A stretch of DNA of 64,000 nt from Gongronella butleri (Eukaryota > Mucoromycota > Mucoromycetes > Mucorales > Cunninghamellaceae), in assembly GCA_025201375.1 (NCBI GenBank), contig JAIWZP010000002.1, positions 992,001 to 1,056,000 on the forward strand. The letters are read 5' to 3'. Position 1 is the stretch's first letter; the number at the start of each line of letters is the position of its first letter. A program made the translations under genes and the position numbers. Below the pieces are notes generated by a model. The model searched no databases and was not told the origin of the DNA. It saw only the letters and a list, made by a program, of their open reading frames with translations. Of the stretch, positions 58,164 to 64,000 are shown one piece after another.

Positions 58164-61100
58164 TCAATCTTTTGTCACTTCGAATGGATGTGATGTTGCT
58201 GTTTCCCAGCTGGAGTCGAGGTTTGGGTCGCTGAGGAGCTTGAGTGCGCGCCAATGGAGGACGTATGTGCCTGGGGACAAGGGTTTTGTTGGCAAGGCGG
58301 TGGCATTGAAGGCTGCTGCGTCGATGAGGTTGTTTAGGTTTGGCTGATTGATCATGTTGTCGTCGTCGTCGTCATTGTCGCCTCGTGTGGCGAGCGGGAC
58401 GCCGTTGATGGCGGATTTTGGCAATTTTGCGAGGATGGTGCCGTTCCATGGGTGAATTGTCCACGGATGGCTGTCGATGGTGCTGCGCGGCAGGTACGTC
58501 TGGATATCTGCGTAGCCAATCTTGGCGACCATGGTGTTTTTCAGCAGATTAAAGGACCAAACCTCGGTTGCCAGGAACGACGTGCCTGTGAGCAGGCGAG
58601 AAACGACAAACATGCGCACCTTGGATGCCGGCGACGTGGTTGTGACTGCGGCGGTGCTATTGTCGCGGCGTACGGGGCGTGGCAATGGCGGTGGCGGCAC
58701 CTTTGTGGCGGGCAGGCGGCGAAGAGGACGGTGATCATGCTGCATAAAGCGAACTCCGTCGTCCTTTTTTTCATCTTCGTTGTTGTCGCCGTCGTCCGAG
58801 TCCTCGAGGGTGGGCACGGAAAACGACAAATACGGGTAACCCGGCGCGAAAATGGGCATTTCTTGGACTTTGCCGTGGATGCCCATGTATGGCACATTGA
58901 GATGTCTTTTCTGTTGCTGATTCTTGCCATTTTTGAGAGTCGCATGCAGCTGCACGTAGCCGCCAAAGATGGGGAACGGGAAATTCGTGCTATTGTCCAA
59001 TTTAGACGTGTTGACATCATCCACGAGCAATTGGATCGATGCCGACGTTCCAGGGGCCAATGTGAGTGTCGTGGCGCTCATTTTGAGGTTGGCATTGACG
59101 GTGCCGACGTCTGGCGGCTGCAGCGGCGAGAATCCTTGGTGCTCAAGGTCAAAAGGCAACAATGCTGCACTGTTCACTTGGTCAATCTCGATCACAGCGG
59201 TGCGCTCCGTGTCGTGGTTCGTGATGGTGATATTCTTCGGCTGCCTGTGTTCCGTGTCGTTGAAGCTAAGCTGGCTGGGCGACACGTGTAGCATCTCAGT
59301 CATGCCATTGTACACTAAAAAAAGGTGGAAAAATGAGAGAAATTCACAAAATTGCACGCCATTTTTGAGAATGCGCCCCACCCTTTTTTTTTTCCTCCAC
59401 CTCTCCCTCTTTTTTCCCATTTTCTCTTTTAAAAATTACACTGGAGGAGCCCGGCGCCCTGTTTGACTGGATTTTCCAAAAATCCGGCGAGATCCATGGC
59501 GTGTGGGTGTCGGATGACGGCATCTTGAGCGGGGACGGGATGAGCATAATTCATGAAGCGCTCGACCATCTCTGCGACGCTTGTGGTTGGGTTTGCCTGC
59601 AAAAAGAGGGCCATGCAGCCTGCGACGAAGGGAGATGCCATGGATGTGCCTGAGAGCGTGCCATAGCCGCCGAGCGCCATGGGGAGGGTCGAGAACACGT
59701 AGCCGCCAATGCCGGCAATGTTTGGTTTCATGGCCATTTGGTACGTGGGGCCCACACTGGAGAAATTGGAGGCGAGGCCGCCCGATGCGACGGTGTGTGC
59801 GCCCAATAGCGAGTGGAACAGCACTTCGATGCCACCGTCACGCTGCGCATGGTTCCTACGGAGCACATCCAACAAGGTGGCGCCCGTCTTGCCCGACACA
59901 GCCACGAGCGGGATGGGCGCCTCGCTGTTTGCATTGGAAGTCGTGGGAGAATACGCCATCCCGTGATTGGGATCATACACCACGACCCCAAGCGCGCCTT
60001 GTTCCGCCGCCGTCTTGGCCTTTTCATTGTATGTGCAATTGCCGCGTCGCACAAGCACCACTTTGCCCACAATGCTGTGCGATGCCACCGTGCCTGCGCA
60101 TCCAAGCTCATTGTCCGCGTCGTCAATATCGTACGACACGAGCGTGCCATTGGGGAACCATTTGCTTGTCGACGACAATTCGTAGGCTGAGCAAAAATAT
60201 GAATTGGAATCATGAGAATTGCAAGTTTTGGCAAATTTTGCATTTTTTTTTTTTTTTTTTTTTTTTACCAAATTGCTTTTTGATGGCAGGCACCTCGAGA
60301 GACTTTTGCAGCGTGACATTATTGTCGATGGAGGCGACAGAGATGACGGCATCGCCGGTGCTCGGCGAGCTAATGTAAAACGCGCCCTGATCACCCTCGT
60401 TGCCTGCAGCCACGACTACGGCAACGCCCTGCGTGGCAATGCGATTGGCCACAATGGCCGATGCGTCCTGTGCCCAATTGTTGGGCCCACCCAGGCTCAG
60501 ATTGATGATCTGACACCCTAATGATTTCAAAAAAAGAAAAGTCAAATGGCGGCCCTTTTTGCTTTTTTTTTTTTTTTGGTTGTGTACCTGCTTCAAATGC
60601 ACTGATCATGGCCTTGATGACAAGGTCACTACTTGTTGATGAGCTGCACCCAAACACACGCCACATTCCAATGGTTGCGTCGGGTGCAATGCCTTGGAAA
60701 TTCTAAAACGATCAAAAAGCATCAAGAATGAGCCTCCATGGATGCCTCGCATCCAAATTTGTTGCGATTTTTTTTATCCTTTTTACATAACGCTTGTCAT
60801 CGGCGGCAATGATGCCTGCGACGTGTGTTCCATGACCCGAGCCCTTTAATTCGTCCTTGTGGCAATCGTCGAGTGGCGTGTTTTTTTCCTCGCGAGAAAA
60901 CGGGTCGCCCATGCGGAACCGATTGCCGACGAGGTCGTAGCCGAGCGCAATTTTAAACGTGGGGCCGAATCCGGCGCCAAATGCCTGATGTTGATAGTCG
61001 ATGCCCGAGTCGACGATGCCAATGGTGACGCCACGGCCGCGTATGTCCATTTCGTTGTGTACACGCTTGATCTGGCTGGCCATGAGATTGAATGGCAGAT

Positions 61101-61872
61101 CCAGCTTGCCTAGATCCGCGGGCAGCTCGTCGGTGATGTTGCTAAAGTCGCGTCGCGCCATTCGGATCCCCGGGCCGTCGGCCATCGCGTCGAAATCGTC
61201 ATCGGTGTCATCCATGTCACTGAAAAGTCGCATGGCGTCGTCGTCGTCCACGGGTCGCGACGCCGTGATGGGCTGCTTCATGATGGTCACAGGGTAGATG
61301 CGCACAATCGCGTCGTGCGCAAAAAAGGCATTGAGGATGTAAGAAAAAAAGAGCTGATCATCCACGTGGGCGAGCGCGGGTGGTTCTTGATTGGTATCTT
61401 GTGCATCCGCCGGTGGCGTGGTGTCCTGAGCGGCGACGTTGGCAGCGTGGCTGGATGTGTCGTCGAAAAAGTCGGGATTGACGGCAAAGTGGATGGATGC
61501 GCCGTAAAAGACGGAAGGCTGATTGTAAATTTGGTGGACGGACATGTTGAGCGGCGTGTTGCTTATCAACTCGCTCTGCTGGTCATTATTTGCGGCCGAT
61601 TGCATCATGGTCTGCATGCGTGCCGACCCGTGCTTCATGGCCACTTGCTGGTGGACCTGCTGGAAATACGTCAATGGCGAGAATGGCTCATCGTCGTGCG
61701 GCAACAACTCAATGATGTACTGGCCCGGCACCATGTAATCTGTCGACAGCGGCGCGTGGAACTTGGCCTGCTCCATGATGCTCTCGTCCAGCCACGTCAA
61801 ATCAAACGCCGCCATGCACACCTGGACACAGCAAATCACAAAAAGGACGCGTCGCATCCCGTGTCGAAGCAT
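58164..61872 (-). CDS. Secreted subtilisin-like serine protease with PA insert, second copy
   Basis: S8 endopeptidase, predicted secreted. Exons 60787-61872, 60588-60702, 60269-60517, 59440-60186 and 58164-59314 give 1115 residues. Signal peptide (VLFVICCVQVCMAA, to about 22), then a long propeptide with acidic stretches (208-227). Catalytic Asp288 (IVDSGIDYQH), His347 (SGHGTHVAG) and Ser665 (SGTSMASPF) are intact. A PA domain (VVLVRRGNCTYNEKAKT) sits before the serine motif. The C-terminal 380 residues are Fn3-like with a Pro/Arg-rich linker (PPPPLPRPVRR). It is a diverged paralogue of 4643-8278, with several intron positions at corresponding places (before NFxGxAPDA, and before the segment YELSS/YQLST). 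The start at 61872 gives the signal peptide; in-frame sequence before it does not look coding. Confidence 0.93.
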
Positions 61873-62526
61873 GATGGCTGAGGTGGGGAAGAAAAAGAAA
61901 AGCGACAAAAAAAAAAAAAAAAAAAAGGAATGGGAGAGAGAGAGCGAGGCAGAAAGAGGTTGCTACGTCGCCTTTTTTTTTTTTTAGTGCTGCACGTCAA
62001 ACATGCATATTTGTCTGTGCGGTCCGTATTGCGTACAATAAAAAAAAAAAGAGGGAGGCTAATGTGTATGAAAATGTGTTCTGATTTTGTTGATGATTGA
62101 GAGTCTGCGGGGTCGGACGGCGAGTTAGCACAGCTGTGAGATGCGATGCATGCCCGCGGGCACTTTTTTTTTTTTTTAGCTCCACCCATTTCAAACCGAA
62201 CCAGTGGTTAAGAATCGCGCCAACGAACATGACAACATACTCTAATCAGAGCACTCTTTGTTCCCTTTTTTTTTCTTTTTCATAAAAATGACATTGCTTT
62301 GAACCAGTTTGACGGGTCAACACGCTTGGGGGGGGGAGACGCGCCCGCTTCTCTTTCGTTTTCTCTTTTTTTTTTTGGGTGTTTTTGTGTCACCACGGAA
62401 ACTCGGAGATTCAATGTGGAGGCGAATCTCGATCTCACACACCAACAAGGGGAGGCGAGACCTCTTTTTCCTTTTTCTTTTTTTTTATTTTTCCCTGGTT
62501 TCGACCTGGAACGGACGGGCTTTTTG
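61873..62526. other. Divergent promoter region
   Basis: Separates the minus-strand subtilase from the plus-strand methyltransferase. Contains A/T runs and two C/T-rich leaders. The frame upstream of 62527 stays open back to 62299, but it reads as Phe/Ser-rich translated leader. Confidence 0.6.
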
Positions 62527-63411
62527 ATGGGGCGACGCACGAGTGTCAGCGACGAGGACAAGCCCATTATGAGTGTCGAGGGCTGGGAAGATGGGGTGCA
62601 CTATGTCAAGCACCTTGCCAAGCTAGACCGGTGGGAGTTGCAAGCGGCCGACAAGCTGACGGTGCACGTGGGCGACCAAGACATTGTGCTGCTGCAGGAC
62701 CCTCATTCCAACCATTTGGGCGGCTATATCTGGCTCAGCTCCGTGGTCTTTTGCTCGTACATGGACGCTCTAGCCAAAATCCCGAAAAAGCGCAACGATC
62801 GACAGGAATGGATCCATTTGGACCACGACAAGCTGTGGGTCGAGCTTGGATCTGGTGTTGGCCTGATTGGCATCATGCTGGCCAAGTTGGGCATCGAGCG
62901 TGTGGTGATCACGGACATTGACGAGCTCGTGCCTGCCATGGAGCGCAATGTCGAGGCCAATGCGCTTGCGTCGTGGTCGATCAGCGGGCGCAAGGCCAAC
63001 GAGGACGCGACCGCCGCGTCATGGAAGGGCAGTGTCACCGTCGAGCCGCTGCTGTGGAACGACGACGTCGCCATCAAACACATAAAGTCGCTCGGCCAGA
63101 TCGACTACATTGTCGCGTGCGATTGCATCTACTCAGAGGCCAGTGCGGTCGACCTCGTCGCCACCATGGACAAGCTCGCCACAAACGACACCGTCATCAT
63201 CTGCCTGAGCGAGGTCCGCAACCAGGCCGCACAAGATACCTTTTTGGAACAGGCACGCGCCATCTTTCATGTCGACCTCGTCCCTCAGCCCCAATGGCAA
63301 AAAAAGATCCTCGGCGTCGAATTCGAGGAGACATTGAATCTATACCGCCTGTCAAGGACGCCGTTGAACCAAGGAAAACACCACAAAAAACGCAGAGATT
63401 CCCAAAAATAA
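62527..63411 (+). CDS. METTL21-type protein lysine methyltransferase (MTF16 family)
   Basis: SAM-dependent methyltransferase of the family that modifies lysines of chaperones and translation factors, usually in the cytosol. Single exon, 294 residues from the ATG at 62527; the longer open frame (from 62299) is rejected because its extra part is translated pyrimidine leader. Motif I is LWVELGSGVGLIGIMLAKLG (about 103-122), the acidic SAM-binding loop is VVITDIDELVPAMERNVEAN, and the substrate-side motif is DYIVACDCIYSE (D-C-I-Y in place of D-V-I-Y). The lead-in GGYIWLSSVVFCSYMD resembles the W-x-s-s-x-x-L-x-x-Y/F block of METTL21/22. The Lys/Arg-rich tail (KHHKKRRDSQK) might target the nucleus. 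The substrate is not identifiable. Confidence 0.85.
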   Translation: MGRRTSVSDEDKPIMSVEGWEDGVHYVKHLAKLDRWELQAADKLTVHVGDQDIVLLQDPHSNHLGGYIWLSSVVFCSYMDALAKIPKKRNDRQEWIHLDHDKLWVELGSGVGLIGIMLAKLGIERVVITDIDELVPAMERNVEANALASWSISGRKANEDATAASWKGSVTVEPLLWNDDVAIKHIKSLGQIDYIVACDCIYSEASAVDLVATMDKLATNDTVIICLSEVRNQAAQDTFLEQARAIFHVDLVPQPQWQKKILGVEFEETLNLYRLSRTPLNQGKHHKKRRDSQK

Positions 63412-64000
63412 AAATAAAATGGAAAAAGTACCCTTTTTGTAATTTTAATTTTTTTTTTTTTTTTTTTCACTGGGACGTGATGACGATCCACCACAGCGCG
63501 ATTGTACGAGTCGGATCTTGGATCCGATCGTCAAGGCAAGAATTTTTCTTACGGTACGTACAGTAGAAACGCGAGAGTCTCATTTTTCATTCACAAAAAA
63601 AAGACGCGAATTGGCCGGGAACGCATTGTGTACGTATGATACTGTATTCACAAATTTGAGCTCACAAAAGCCGGAAACCGTGAAATAAAATCAGTCAGTA
63701 TCTCAGCAAATGCATGAGAAAATGCTCTAACGTGAAATATTATACGATTTTCATCCGTTTTGGGCTTTGCACACAAATTATGATATGATAACAACGCGCT
63801 TGACCTGTCTATGTTTCAATCTCAGCAGAAAGAAACCGACGCGTGGAGCCATCATTTCAATACTTGAAGCATCGCGCTTCGCTGCACAAAAACGTACAGT
63901 CAGGTGGCTCAGAGCCGCGTGGTGGTGTCAAGGTGTCAAGATGGCACGTTTGCATCGTGATTTACTGTCATGAATAATGATTGAAAATTGTATTTGTGGG
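63412..64000. other. Gene-free end of window
   Basis: 3' flank of the methyltransferase, then AT-rich sequence with TACAGTA/TACTGTA words (63549, 63640) as at the left end of the window. No gene. Confidence 0.55.

Noticed and set aside
62299..62526. N-terminal extension of the methyltransferase
   Set aside because: The extra 76 residues are mostly Phe/Ser/Leu from a pyrimidine-rich leader and lie outside the family alignment.

Overview
This is nuclear DNA from a filamentous, early-diverging fungus, most likely Mucoromycota. Genes carry several short introns (mostly 50-150 bp). A-runs often follow the 5' splice site and T-runs often precede the 3' splice site. The gene set includes a bifunctional biotin gene, a Zn2Cys6 regulator, a type II NADH dehydrogenase with EF-hands, a CYRI/FAM49 protein and a phage-type GH24 lysozyme. 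CYRI together with the mobile elements points to an early-diverging lineage rather than Dikarya. I cannot name a species. I see no rRNA, tRNA or CRISPR array.

Layout. 1-4.6 kb is gene-free, with a roughly 495-bp tandem repeat. 4.6-13.5 kb holds a secreted subtilase, complex I subunit B12 (NDUFB3), a membrane-anchored GNAT acetyltransferase and an SH3-GH24 lysozyme. 14-19.7 kb is a decaying tandem array of F-box genes. 19.9-25.8 kb has a coiled-coil gene and the NADH dehydrogenase. 28-41 kb is the densest part: mitochondrial uL3m, MAK11/PAK1IP1, a Zn2Cys6 factor, a tiny CHHC zinc-finger protein, CYRI, and the dethiobiotin synthetase/DAPA aminotransferase fusion. 42.5-53.5 kb is an accessory island. 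53.7-63.4 kb has an amino acid transporter, a second subtilase (paralogue of the first) and a METTL21-type methyltransferase.

The accessory island is the most unusual part. A 5,359-bp element (44516-49874) has 154-175 bp terminal inverted repeats, subterminal 22-bp repeats and TA at both edges, as Tc1/mariner elements do. It carries three genes related to that family: a full-length DDE transposase with a frameshift and an in-frame stop, a helix-turn-helix-only protein, and a second transposase homologue lacking two of its three catalytic acids. On its right lies an intact gene that joins a LAGLIDADG-like motif to seven C2H2 zinc fingers encoded on mostly phase-0 exons. On its left lies a decayed 3' piece of the same gene family, then an AT-rich gene for a small secreted cysteine-rich protein of possible beta/gamma-crystallin-like fold.

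The housekeeping genes are mitochondrial (NDUFB3, NDE, uL3m), ribosome assembly (MAK11), biotin synthesis and actin control (CYRI). They form no operon-like unit, and neighbours appear functionally independent. All coordinates and splice sites were worked out by hand from frame and consensus; each multi-exon model closes in frame.
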